64,000 nt of DNA from Halalkalibaculum roseum (GTDB lineage: Bacteria; Bacteroidota; Rhodothermia; Balneolales; Balneolaceae): assembly GCF_011059145.1 (NCBI RefSeq), contig NZ_JAALLT010000002.1, positions 434,001-498,000 on the forward strand, in the 5' to 3' direction. Positions 10,539 through 18,582 of the stretch are shown here, in pieces. How positions within the stretch are numbered: the stretch's first letter is position 1; each line of letters begins with the position of its first letter. The position numbers were made by a program, and so were the translations under genes. Under the pieces are notes generated by a model. That model had not been told where the DNA came from. It saw nothing but the letters and a program-made list of their open reading frames with translations, and searched no databases.

Positions 10539-11707
10539 ATCTGAAATAGCCTGTCGCCGGACTTCCATATTGCCTTGAAGAAGGGAGTATAGGGTAGGCT
10601 TCCCATAATTTTGAAATCCTCAAACAGTGCATTTTCCTCGTCAAGGAATTTGAATATTTGGTCAATCTTATTTTTCGAGAATAAGATTTCAAAAATTCGC
10701 AGGGCATCGTAAGGGTTTTCATGAAGGATATGTAGCAGCCATAAATCATAGGCCCTGTAACGAAAAGAAGACCTACCCGGCAGGGCCGGTTGTCCCGAAT
10801 TCAGCAGTTCCGCGACAATTTCTTTAGAGTGCTCATGAATATTGGTAAAAGTATAGCCGGTCGTGGGTTTGGTGAGTCCACCTGATCGTCCCAAATTTAA
10901 AACCCTTTCTGAGTACCAGGGAACATAAGGCAGATCCTGCATGGGAATTTCCCCATACTCTTTTCTGACAACCCGGTAATCTATACGTTTTAGTCCGTAT
11001 TTATTGCTCAGGTATACCTCAACTTTCTTTTCAAAAAAATCTTTCTTCCGGATGCGGGAATCAAACAGGGTATACTCTACCAAAGCACTTTTATCTGTCC
11101 ATGGAAGCACATACATAAAAGCCAGACCTGTCTCATAGGTATTATCAAAATCCATCAGCATGAAAGAGTCACTATTGAATACCGTATCAGGCGTTTCAAT
11201 CTCGTAACCCAGAAAACTCTGTATCAATGGGTATTTTATATTCGTACTGCGGAATTCGGGAGGTATGAAACAGCTTTGAAAAATATAATCGGCTGAAAAA
11301 GTTGAATCTTCTGTTTCCAGTAAGGGACGATTCTTATCTCCTTTGATATCAGCTATATCAGATTCGATCAAATCAAATGAAGGATGAGCCCGCAACTTTG
11401 AAAGTATGAATTCTCGGTAATCACCGCTTCTGATACAATAATAGGGGTATTGCTCTAATGGTTGGGAGAGTACTTCATCTTTGATGCCTACCTCAGCAGT
11501 TGACCATGACTTAAATATCAAATCGCTGAATTCGGGTGTATCACGGTGCCAGAAACACCAGGTTTTTTCATTACTGATCGAAAAATCGGAGTCAACAACA
11601 AGAATTCTTTTCTTGCTAAGAGGCGAGTTACTTATGTGCCATGCCAGGCTTAAGCCCGAAGCCCCCGCACCTGCAATGATATAGTCATAGTGATTGGTGT
11701 TAGTCAT
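10535..11707 (-). CDS. crtY: lycopene beta-cyclase
   Basis: The 390-residue protein begins with an FAD/NAD-binding Rossmann motif (DYIIAGAGASGLSLA, residues 8-22) and has ENEKTWCFWH-like cyclase signature (SNEKTWCFWH), followed by the MDFDNT block and LPYVPWYSERVLNLGRSGG, all characteristic of CrtY/CrtL cyclases. It converts the psi ends of lycopene to beta rings, giving beta-carotene at the membrane. It follows TspO by 8 bases on the same strand and has GAGG six bases before ATG, so the two are probably co-transcribed. Its product is the substrate of the Blh enzyme at 18.6 kb and possibly the precursor of an antenna carotenoid. Confidence 0.92.
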   Translation of the reverse strand: MTNTNHYDYIIAGAGASGLSLAWHISNSPLSKKRILVVDSDFSISNEKTWCFWHRDTPEFSDLIFKSWSTAEVGIKDEVLSQPLEQYPYYCIRSGDYREFILSKLRAHPSFDLIESDIADIKGDKNRPLLETEDSTFSADYIFQSCFIPPEFRSTNIKYPLIQSFLGYEIETPDTVFNSDSFMLMDFDNTYETGLAFMYVLPWTDKSALVEYTLFDSRIRKKDFFEKKVEVYLSNKYGLKRIDYRVVRKEYGEIPMQDLPYVPWYSERVLNLGRSGGLTKPTTGYTFTNIHEHSKEIVAELLNSGQPALPGRSSFRYRAYDLWLLHILHENPYDALRIFEILFSKNKIDQIFKFLDEENALFEDFKIMGSLPYTPFFKAIWKSGDRLFQI

Positions 11708-11715
11708 TAACTGCC

Positions 11716-12192
11716 TCAGTTCAGTTGAAAAAGAGAGAAATTAAGGGCAGAGGCATAGCTTACCCAAAGCAGATATGGGACCATCAGCCAACCGGCCGAT
11801 TTCCTTTTTTTCCAAAAAAGCATTGTTGTAAAAAGTATGGCTATCCACAGCAGCAGTATTTCGGCAAGAGCGGTGCCTATCAGATGCTCACCAAAGAACA
11901 GCCACGACCAGGCCGCATTCAAGATCAGCTGAAACCCGAACCAGTTCAGAGCCTGACGTGCCTGACTAAAACCGTATTTTTGCCAAACAAGCCATGCGGA
12001 AACAGCCATCATGGTATATAAAATTGGCCAGACAATTGGGAATACCCAATTAGGCGGGGTCCAGGAAGGTTTATTCAGAGCCTCATACCATTGACCCGGT
12101 TCAAAGTATGCGCCTATGGCAGCTGCAATAAAACAGACTATTATCCAGCCGGCAAGACCACTAAATTTTTTAACTGTATTCATATTTTGCAT
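11716..12192 (-). CDS. tspO: TspO/MBR family tryptophan-rich sensory protein
   Basis: The 158-residue protein has five predicted membrane helices and is rich in Trp. Family marks are KPSWTPPNWVFPIVWPILY (residues 42-60) and the AAWSWLFFGEH segment. TspO proteins bind porphyrins and related tetrapyrroles and modulate pigment gene expression or stress responses in photosynthetic and rhodopsin-bearing bacteria. It is upstream of and almost abutting crtY, consistent with a carotenoid-linked job. A second in-frame ATG lies three codons into the ORF (12183), either may be used; neither has a clear Shine-Dalgarno. Confidence 0.92.
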   Translation of the reverse strand: MQNMNTVKKFSGLAGWIIVCFIAAAIGAYFEPGQWYEALNKPSWTPPNWVFPIVWPILYTMMAVSAWLVWQKYGFSQARQALNWFGFQLILNAAWSWLFFGEHLIGTALAEILLLWIAILFTTMLFWKKRKSAGWLMVPYLLWVSYASALNFSLFQLN

Positions 12193-12377
12193 CTAATTTC
12201 ACACGAAATTATATACAGCGATGCCAGGTATTTCATTCCAATTTTGATAAAGTATCAATTCGTGGCCCTGTTTCACCGATGAAGAATTGGCAAATGATTA
12301 TAGAAATGCGGTAAGGTCAGGGTAAAAGTCCTTTTATAATCTTTCAATTCATCGTTAATGTAAAAATCAAGAACACC

Positions 12378-12743
12378 TTAAAGATCCAAATCCAGGTTCC
12401 GGGTATCATCATGTTCCTTGGCCGGAAGGGTAGAGGTATAATCAAAACTATGAGTCAAGAACTTACGGAAAGCTTTATTGTTATTGTAAATGATAGGCTC
12501 CAGAGAAATGAATCCGTTAAGGTCATCCTGTTCCTGTTCAAACAGTGAAACACCTTTCTTGGATACTAAAGATCGGGCAATAGATTCCTCAAACCTTACC
12601 ACCAGCAGATCTTCAAATATTCCGAAGCACATGTTGCCGTTGATCAGCCAGCCCACACCTCCCATCTGCTTCTTTTTTTCAAGCAGTTCATTGTCTATAA
12701 AGAAATGGTCGATACGATCTTCAAGTTTACTGTTGTACGACAT
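12378..12743 (-). CDS. TfoX N-terminal domain protein
   Basis: The 121-residue protein matches the TfoX/Sxy N-terminal fold: K-KKQMGGVGWLINGNMCFG then a strand with LVVRFEE, the usual Phe/Met-GG-xxx-NGNMF pattern. It lacks the C-terminal TfoX domain found in competence regulators of Gammaproteobacteria. Stand-alone TfoX_N proteins are widespread and of unclear function; a role in competence should not be assumed. It lies between tspO and the R2lox gene, all on the minus strand, with 114 and 185 bases of spacer, so shared transcription is possible but not shown. Confidence 0.75.
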   Translation of the reverse strand: MSYNSKLEDRIDHFFIDNELLEKKKQMGGVGWLINGNMCFGIFEDLLVVRFEESIARSLVSKKGVSLFEQEQDDLNGFISLEPIIYNNNKAFRKFLTHSFDYTSTLPAKEHDDTRNLDLDL

Positions 12744-12857
12744 ATCCCGTCTATTTTGTCCTTTTGCGCTAAATTAAGGCTTGTGGAGGCTTTTGCCAAT
12801 GAGAATCTTCTAATTCCTCGGTTTCAGTGTTATGAATATTTAATAGTTGCCGTTTGT

Positions 12858-14195
12858 CTATACCGGCCCAAAACCGTCTTCTTTTGCTATTTCCAGCTTG
12901 TCTATTCTCTTTTTGAACTGATTTAGGGCATAGCCTATGAATTCTTCTTTATTCAGTCCGAAAGGCATTGGATCATAGGGTTTAAAAATTTCATCTATTA
13001 CGGAAAGCGCAACATCAAGTAATTCTTCCATTCGCTGCTGTAATGCTGACCAAAGTTCCGGATTTTGCGCTACAAGCCTGCTTAGCAAGTAAATGCCATA
13101 GGCGATATGCCGGGATTCGTCTTTCTTCAGATAGCCAATACCTTTTCGAAGACCGGGCATCAAACCATGTTGTTCCAGTGCCTTGTGATATGCGTGATAC
13201 CCGGTTTCGGCAAGTGTACCTTCTACAATCATGTTGTAGGTAACTGAAGCATTGATCTGCGCGGCAGCAGAGGTATCATGTAAGAGACGATTCAAGGATT
13301 TTGGAAGCTCTTCATAGAACAGCTTTTTATATCCTTGAGTATGAAAACGTGAATAATTTATCTCTTCCTGTACCACCTGTTCAATAAAGCTATTGAAGAA
13401 ATCGGTATGTTTGGCTTCCTCCCAGAGAAAGGTAGTGAGGTAGAGTTCTTCCTCCAGTCTCTGCTCATTGGAAATGACCGAGATTAGCGGAAGGATGTCC
13501 TCGGTAACCGATTCTTCGCCGGCCAAGAAGAGGGAGGTGAGATGAAGCAATACTTCTTTTTCAATTTCATTAAGCTGCAGCCAATCTTTACGGTCTTCTT
13601 TAAAATCGATTTCCGAGGGATTCCATATACCCAACGTTTTTGCTTTTTCGAATAACTTCATCGGAAAGCTCTCCCGATTAAGTTTTCGACCTCTTTTTGC
13701 ATAAGATTTAACCTGCGTTGATGCTTCCTCCGACTGTTTAAAAATTGGTTTTTCAGATGGCCCTGAAGATTGTTGCCCGTTATCATTTTCACCGGGAAAA
13801 TAGGATGGTATGGAGATAGCAGATTTCAACAGCTCTTGAGCCGCTTTAGTATAGCCGGAAAGGGAGAGAAGGCTTCCTTTTTTCAATGTGAGCTTTCCTT
13901 GAATAAAGGCCATCATGGGTTCGGTTTTGCGATCAAAAATGTCTTTCCACTCGCTCTTATTACCCGAAATTACATAGTCAGCCTTTTCTCTGTCACCGTT
14001 TAGACACTCTCGTATCTCTCGACATTTTCCGTGCCATAAATCCAGAAAGAGGCACTTATCGTTTCCTCTTTCGATCTTCATGACCAGCATTATGGTCCAT
14101 TCCCACTTACTGGCCGCATTTTCGTAATCACTATTGACATTCAGATTTTCTTTCCAATGTTCGGCCCAAGATTCTGAAAATACTTCTAAACTCAT
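12858..14195 (-). CDS. SCP2-like domain fused to R2-like ligand-binding oxidase (R2lox)
   Basis: The 445-residue protein has two parts. Residues about 15-128 look like an SCP2/sterol-carrier domain (GKCRE-ADYVISGN-WKDI-AFIQGKLTLKKGS, the usual KGS-type pattern). Residues about 175-435 are a ferritin-like R2lox domain: metal ligands GEESV (E227), EEAKH (E260, H263), VEG (E325) and DESRH (E360, H363). The Val and Tyr that form the ether cross-link in studied R2lox proteins are present at matching spacing (V230, Y320). R2lox binds a Mn/Fe cofactor and a long-chain fatty acid and is not a ribonucleotide reductase. Fusion to a lipid-carrier domain fits a lipid substrate. Substrate and physiological role are unknown. 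Confidence 0.85.
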   Translation of the reverse strand: MSLEVFSESWAEHWKENLNVNSDYENAASKWEWTIMLVMKIERGNDKCLFLDLWHGKCREIRECLNGDREKADYVISGNKSEWKDIFDRKTEPMMAFIQGKLTLKKGSLLSLSGYTKAAQELLKSAISIPSYFPGENDNGQQSSGPSEKPIFKQSEEASTQVKSYAKRGRKLNRESFPMKLFEKAKTLGIWNPSEIDFKEDRKDWLQLNEIEKEVLLHLTSLFLAGEESVTEDILPLISVISNEQRLEEELYLTTFLWEEAKHTDFFNSFIEQVVQEEINYSRFHTQGYKKLFYEELPKSLNRLLHDTSAAAQINASVTYNMIVEGTLAETGYHAYHKALEQHGLMPGLRKGIGYLKKDESRHIAYGIYLLSRLVAQNPELWSALQQRMEELLDVALSVIDEIFKPYDPMPFGLNKEEFIGYALNQFKKRIDKLEIAKEDGFGPV

Positions 14196-14358
14196 GCTGA
14201 TACTTTATTTTCCGCCATTGTTAATGTGAATTTATTTATAATGAAATAAACTTTGGGGTTTCTAACCAGTTTTTGTGTGCCTGGTGAGTGCAATCTCGGG
14301 TGGTGTAACTTTTGTTACAATTTTCGTATACAGATTAAACCATAAACTGTATCAGATT

Positions 14359-15135
14359 ATGAAGAGCAAAAAAAGAGATCGCGTTAAGCAGTTGAAAAGG
14401 GAATTAAAATGGCTTGATCCGGACCAGGAATTAGTTCATGAGGAGGATGATATAACCTATAAGAAACCCGAGACCCTCAAAGAATCATTGAGCAGAGGTT
14501 TCCGAAGTTTTTTGGCTATTGTTCTCTGTCTGATAATCCCGGTATTGTGGTATTTTGACTGGAATATATCTGCGTTCGCAGATAACACCTCTGGTACGGT
14601 TACCGGTACCGAAGTGGTGCAAGATGGTGTTGCTCCATTACCGCCTGCCCCTGATGTTCCTGTAGTATCCTCCTTTGACGGTAGCCTTCTTGACTACACG
14701 TCTGCCCTTAAAGAAGCCGGCCTGCTTGACTCTTATTCATCTCCTGCGGTAAATGCCTTTTATGAAAATGACGTGCCTGTAAGCTATCTGATTGATCTTA
14801 ACGAGGCCGGGCTTGTAGATGAGTTCTCATTTCCTGCTATAATAGCTTTCTTTCAAAACCAGGTTCCATTTGACTACTTAGGCAGTTTAAAGGATGCAAA
14901 CTTGCTGGATGAATTATCATTTCCGGCCGTTGTTGCCTTCTATGAAAACAACGTTAGCCTGGATTATTTGACAAGCTTTGATGAAGCAGGATATCTTGAT
15001 GAGTTCTCTTTCCCAGCTATCGTAGCCTATTTTCAGAATGGCGTAAGCATCGAGTTTTTAAATGAACTTCAAGAAAGAGATTTACTAGGTGATCTCTCAT
15101 TTCCTGCCGTAGTTGAAATGTATCAAAATAATTAG
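14359..15135 (+). CDS. single-pass membrane protein with five 30-residue C-terminal repeats
   Basis: From the ATG at 14359 the product is 258 residues: a charged cytosolic head (KSKKRDRVKQLKRELKWLD), one membrane helix (about 60-80, FLAIVLCLIIPVLWYF), a Pro/Val-rich linker, then five repeats of about 30 residues. The repeat consensus is YLxxLxEAGLLDEFSFPAI, then VAFYxNxVx. The pattern resembles the LKxxGYxDLSxxxLIxLKxHGV repeats found in BlaR1/anti-sigma-like proteins, but this is only a visual likeness. The upstream GTG at 14275 would add 28 residues; I prefer the ATG because the added segment is hydrophobic and has no leader signal. Function unknown. Confidence 0.7.
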   Translation: MKSKKRDRVKQLKRELKWLDPDQELVHEEDDITYKKPETLKESLSRGFRSFLAIVLCLIIPVLWYFDWNISAFADNTSGTVTGTEVVQDGVAPLPPAPDVPVVSSFDGSLLDYTSALKEAGLLDSYSSPAVNAFYENDVPVSYLIDLNEAGLVDEFSFPAIIAFFQNQVPFDYLGSLKDANLLDELSFPAVVAFYENNVSLDYLTSFDEAGYLDEFSFPAIVAYFQNGVSIEFLNELQERDLLGDLSFPAVVEMYQNN

Positions 15136-15169
15136 TCTGTACATAAAGTAGTTCATCCGCCAAAAATTA

Positions 15170-15211
15170 AACCGTTATAGTTTAAATTTGATAAACTAAA
15201 CTAAAATGGTT
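15170..15211. repeat. imperfect inverted repeat before the SatD-like gene
   Basis: AACCGTTATAGTTTA (15170-15184) is the near reverse complement of TAAACTAAAATGGTT (15197-15211), with two mismatches. It sits 23 bases before the SatD-like start codon and may be an operator or leader hairpin. Confidence 0.5.
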
Positions 15212-15233
15212 ATATAATAGAGGAGGAACTACT

Positions 15234-15926
15234 ATGAAAACTTACATTGTACTTATCGGCGATATCGAGGCTTCCAAAGAACTGGAAGAGAGTAAGAGAC
15301 ATCAGGTTCAGAAAGCCCTAAAAGATGCATTTGAAGAAATCAACGACTCTTGCTCTTCGTTGGTATCACCCTATACGGTAACACTTGGAGATGAATTTCA
15401 GGCTGTATTTTCACAGGCAGATGATCTTTTTGTCCATGCCTGGAAAATTTTAGCTGCTTTGCATCCGGTTAGGGTTCGCTTTTCTATCGGGGTTGGGCAG
15501 ATAACTACCTCTCTGAACAGGGAGCAGGCATTAGGCATGGATGGGCCGGCTTTTCATCTAGCCAGAGATGGAGTAGAACAGCTTAAAGAGAGTGGCTACC
15601 TGTTTAATATTGCGGTTCAGGAAACCAGCAATGCCTGGGTACGTTCAATAAATAACAGTTTGTATCTCTTTTCAAATCAAGTTCGCTCATGGAATAAAAA
15701 CCGGCTCAATATCCTGTATATGCTAGAAACCGGTAAGAATTATAAACAGATTACCAAAGTGCTGGGTATTTCCGAACCTGCATTCTACAAGAATATTGAT
15801 GCCGCTTCTTTGGATGTTGTCATCGATCTATTCAAGGACATATCAGAAATTATTAACAAGTGGGTTGCTAATGAACTACATGATATTTCTTACGCTGCTG
15901 AATCTGATACTGATTTCACGGCTTAG
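15234..15926 (+). CDS. SatD family protein
   Basis: The 230-residue protein starts MKTYIVLIGDIEASK and carries TLGDEFQAVF (about residues 50-59) and RVRFSIGVGQI (about 82-92), the marks of the SatD family, which look like a degenerate cyclase-type fold. The C-terminal part (about 160-230) has a helix-turn-helix-like stretch (YKQITKVLGISEPAFYKNI), suggesting DNA binding. SatD was first noted next to a signal-recognition-particle/stress locus in Streptococcus mutans; its biochemical role is not settled. AGGAGG stands eight bases before ATG, one of the few strong ribosome-binding sites here. It overlaps the next gene, a pairing also seen in other Bacteroidota. Confidence 0.75.
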   Translation: MKTYIVLIGDIEASKELEESKRHQVQKALKDAFEEINDSCSSLVSPYTVTLGDEFQAVFSQADDLFVHAWKILAALHPVRVRFSIGVGQITTSLNREQALGMDGPAFHLARDGVEQLKESGYLFNIAVQETSNAWVRSINNSLYLFSNQVRSWNKNRLNILYMLETGKNYKQITKVLGISEPAFYKNIDAASLDVVIDLFKDISEIINKWVANELHDISYAAESDTDFTA

Positions 15927-16614
15927 GCTGTTGTTCAAGGATGGAGGTGCCAATAGAAAAGATGCCTTAATCATGGCGGTGTTCCCGTGCCTCGTGCTTC
16001 CCTTTTTGCAAATCTCTCTCGGTTGGTTCCTGTTGTTAATTTGGTTGGCTGTCTATCCCTGGCTTTTTCTTCTTTTTGAGAGTAGAGCAGTCAAATTGAA
16101 TAGGAGTAGGATGTTACTATTGATGCTTCATGTGGTGGTGCTTGTCATACTTGTAAGCCCTTTGTTTAACCTACAATTGAATAGCCTGGCGGATGGTATA
16201 GAGCATTTTATCATTGATGTACTGCTTCTCAACCGGGTTGAGGAATTGAATTTTATGAGTATACAACTTGTATTATTCGGTTTTTTATTAGTGATCAATG
16301 AAACCAACATCCTTCTGCGTTACCTGCTTAATGTATTCCGATTGAAACCTATCAGCGAGAAGGGCGCAGAGACCGATCAAAAAGAGTATAACACCGGCAG
16401 GCTCATCGGGATACTGGAAAGAATATTCGTCTTCATCTTTGTACTGCTCGGACAGTATGCGGCTATAGGATTTATCCTGGCAGCCAAAGGAGTAGCACGT
16501 TTTCAGGATTTTAAAAGCCGCACATTTGCCGAATATGTTCTAATCGGCACATTGCTTTCTACCTTACTAGCTATGGCGGTAGGATACTTTGTAAAGGCAG
16601 TTCTGGTAATTTAG
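15871..16614 (+). CDS. polytopic membrane protein, partner of the SatD-like gene
   Basis: Starting at ATG 15871, this 247-residue protein overlaps the SatD-like gene by 56 bases. It has about six to seven hydrophobic segments. The last 75 residues (RLIGILERIFVFIFVLLG, then AIGFILAAKGVARFQDFK and IGTLLSTLLAMAVGYF) resemble the C-terminal half of the longer DUF3307 membrane proteins that accompany SatD in Bacteroidota; the N-terminal DUF3307 part is not recognisable. A second ATG lies at 15880. The overlap implies translational coupling and joint action at the inner membrane. Substrate or activity cannot be inferred. Confidence 0.7.
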   Translation: MNYMIFLTLLNLILISRLRLLFKDGGANRKDALIMAVFPCLVLPFLQISLGWFLLLIWLAVYPWLFLLFESRAVKLNRSRMLLLMLHVVVLVILVSPLFNLQLNSLADGIEHFIIDVLLLNRVEELNFMSIQLVLFGFLLVINETNILLRYLLNVFRLKPISEKGAETDQKEYNTGRLIGILERIFVFIFVLLGQYAAIGFILAAKGVARFQDFKSRTFAEYVLIGTLLSTLLAMAVGYFVKAVLVI

Positions 16615-16631
16615 CTTTTTTAAGCGAGCAT

Positions 16632-16769
16632 TCATGCGTAGAGCATGAACAATAGAATCGCAATAACCGCAAAGGTAAGATATGCTTCGGTCTTCAGATT
16701 CTCTTCCCTGATAAAATCAGCCAGCTGTCCGTAGCCGGAATTCAATTTTTGGGTAAGTTGCCTGATCAT
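16632..16769 (-). CDS. candidate 45-residue tail-anchored membrane protein
   Basis: This short frame encodes 45 residues: an amphipathic N-terminal half (MIRQLTQKLNSGYGQLADFI) and a C-terminal membrane helix (AYLTFAVIAILLFMLYA). It fills the gap between the SatD pair and the MFS gene. The composition (charged head, one clean helix at the extreme end) is that of tail-anchored small proteins. There is no evident Shine-Dalgarno, but most genes here lack one. Coding status is inferred from composition only. Confidence 0.4.
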   Translation of the reverse strand: MIRQLTQKLNSGYGQLADFIREENLKTEAYLTFAVIAILLFMLYA

Positions 16770-16920
16770 AAATGATGATATTGTTTCTCTGTTTATGAAA
16801 AGGAGAAAATTTCAATGGGTTTGTTACATAAAAGAAAAGAGAAGGTATTCTGAGCACCCATGTTGCTTTGTAAAACAGTGCCTGGCTTGGTTCAAAGGGC
16901 AATCAAGTAGCTAACAGCTG

Positions 16921-18147
16921 CTAATCCGTTTCATTGTCCCATAGCGCACCGCGAAATGCCAGTAGTGCCAGCAAGCTTGCAAATACCACGCTTATAATAG
17001 CCCATAGTAAGATGCTGCTTATCGTTGTGCCGTTGTCAATCAGCCATCCCATCATAAAGGGACTAAGTGCGGTACTGAATACCATCAGGGAAGAGAAAAG
17101 ACTTCGGATGGTTCCAACCGTCTCCGATCCATACATTTCGGTCCAGAGTGCTGTTTTAATATTCCCACTTACACCAAGAGTCATCCCCAGTAGAAACATG
17201 TACAAAAAGGCCGACCAGTTTCCGGGATGCAATAAAGCTACCACAAAACCCAATCCGATGGGGATGAGGTGATAAGGAAACAACGAGCGGGCGCTGAATC
17301 GGTCAATTAATGGTCCGACCATAACCGAACTGAATATTCGTGAGATGGCATGGGCAATGAAGGCAGAAGCAATCAGAGTGGCTGACCATCCCAGTTGCTC
17401 TGCTATACTAACCTGGTATAAAAACAGACCGGTTACCCAAAAGGCAGGGAGCAGTACTGCCGGTAGCAGCAGGTAGAACCTAAGATCGTTTAACACAATG
17501 CTGTAATCACCGGACTGATTGCGTGAACTTTCCTTATCAGTTTGGCTGGGAGTTGTCATTTCACCGGTCTCACCGCTCAAAATTTGAATGACAAATGGAA
17601 TTAACAGAAGGCCGATTACTATGGAAATGCTACCCCAAGTGCCTCTCCACGTTAACAGGGGGAGCAGTGCTGTTATTATCAAAGGCAGTACGGCTTCTCC
17701 AAGTGGATAACCGAGACTCGCAATACTCAAGGCTTTTCCGCGCTGAAAGTGAAAGAATTTAGCCATTGCTGTTTGTGCGGTATGGCCGCTCAGTCCCTGA
17801 CCTGATAACCGAAGTAGTAATAATCCAAGAAACAGTATGCTTACGTGCCAGGAAATTGATACGGTGAAGGCCGCCAGCATCAGACCCATGGCTACCATCA
17901 GGCTAAATCGTTTTAGGGGGAGATGATCGATCCATTTTCCCAACCAGGGCAGTGAAATGGCACTCGTTAAGGTTGCCAGCGAGTATAGAGAGCCGAAACC
18001 GGCATTTGAAAGGTTAAAGTTGGTTAGAAAAAATGGTACAAAAAGGGAGATCAGAAAAGTCTGGCCAAAGCTAGAAAAGAAGGTGAAGGTTAGGCCAAAG
18101 GATAAAAGCCGCCGTTCGTTAACAACAAATTGGAGGTACTGCCTCAT
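16921..18147 (-). CDS. major facilitator superfamily transporter
   Basis: The 408-residue protein has twelve predicted membrane helices in two groups of six, with the MFS loop motif after helix 2 (LGKWIDHLPLKRF, residues about 69-81) and a weaker copy in the second half (VGPLIDRFSARSLF). A charged central loop around residues 190-215 separates the halves. Substrate is not evident; the overall look is of the oxalate/formate or monocarboxylate-type MFS rather than of drug exporters. It has no obvious partner in operon, being preceded by a small ORF and a 19-bp palindrome about 125 bases upstream of its start. Confidence 0.85.
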   Translation of the reverse strand: MRQYLQFVVNERRLLSFGLTFTFFSSFGQTFLISLFVPFFLTNFNLSNAGFGSLYSLATLTSAISLPWLGKWIDHLPLKRFSLMVAMGLMLAAFTVSISWHVSILFLGLLLLRLSGQGLSGHTAQTAMAKFFHFQRGKALSIASLGYPLGEAVLPLIITALLPLLTWRGTWGSISIVIGLLLIPFVIQILSGETGEMTTPSQTDKESSRNQSGDYSIVLNDLRFYLLLPAVLLPAFWVTGLFLYQVSIAEQLGWSATLIASAFIAHAISRIFSSVMVGPLIDRFSARSLFPYHLIPIGLGFVVALLHPGNWSAFLYMFLLGMTLGVSGNIKTALWTEMYGSETVGTIRSLFSSLMVFSTALSPFMMGWLIDNGTTISSILLWAIISVVFASLLALLAFRGALWDNETD

Positions 18148-18271
18148 GAATAATCCGGGGAGATTCTTTAGGTAGTTGGATTTTGAGTTTTTAAGAATCT
18201 CCCAAGGTACGGACTATTCCTCCTAAGCTAAACCAAATTCTAAAATAAGATTTTGAAACTTTCTATGATTC

Positions 18272-18290
18272 GTATTGATAATATCAATAC
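18272..18290. promoter_or_regulatory. 19-bp perfect palindrome, candidate operator
   Basis: GTATTGATA-A-TATCAATAC is perfectly symmetric (nine bases each side of a central A). It lies 125 bases upstream of the MFS start and 24 bases beyond the stop of the small ORF at 18314-18454. A dimeric repressor site is the simplest reading. Confidence 0.5.
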
Positions 18291-18313
18291 CGGAAAAGGT
18301 TCTTATACTCTGA

Positions 18314-18454
18314 CTAACTCTCTTCCGAAACCAGGTTTTCACTCTCTTCTTTCTGAATAAGCTCCATAAAGTCTTCTACCATATAATCCAGTCTCAGTGT
18401 CAACCCTGCCTGCTCATAAACGTCATTGTCGTAAATTGATTTCGTATTGTCCAT
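18314..18454 (-). CDS. candidate 46-residue acidic small protein
   Basis: The frame runs from ATG (18454) to TAG (18316) and encodes 46 residues, acidic and without a membrane segment (begins MDNTKSIYDNDVYEQAG, ends LVSEES). AAAAGAG lies about ten bases before the ATG and may act as ribosome-binding site. It fills part of the 435-base gap between blh and the MFS gene, on the same strand as both. I recognise no family. Clean open frame, start signal and sensible composition are the only support. Confidence 0.4.
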   Translation of the reverse strand: MDNTKSIYDNDVYEQAGLTLRLDYMVEDFMELIQKEESENLVSEES

Positions 18455-18582
18455 AGATGCTACTCTTTTGATTTTGATCTTAAACTTTGACCAAAGATGA
18501 AAAAAAATAAGACACGATGTGGGCTTATGAAGAGTATCTAACCTACCTTAAGGACTTTTAATTTAGGAGGGAAGCTATTCAC

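Noticed and set aside
12378-12743. Competence regulator TfoX
   Set aside because: Only the N-terminal domain is present, and no competence gene is near; named by domain only.
14275-14358. GTG start that would add 28 residues to the repeat protein
   Set aside because: No ribosome-binding site, and the added part is hydrophobic and unlike the charged head that begins at ATG 14359.
16717-16902. 61-residue minus-strand frame
   Set aside because: Overlaps the better 45-residue candidate in another frame and lacks any recognisable pattern.
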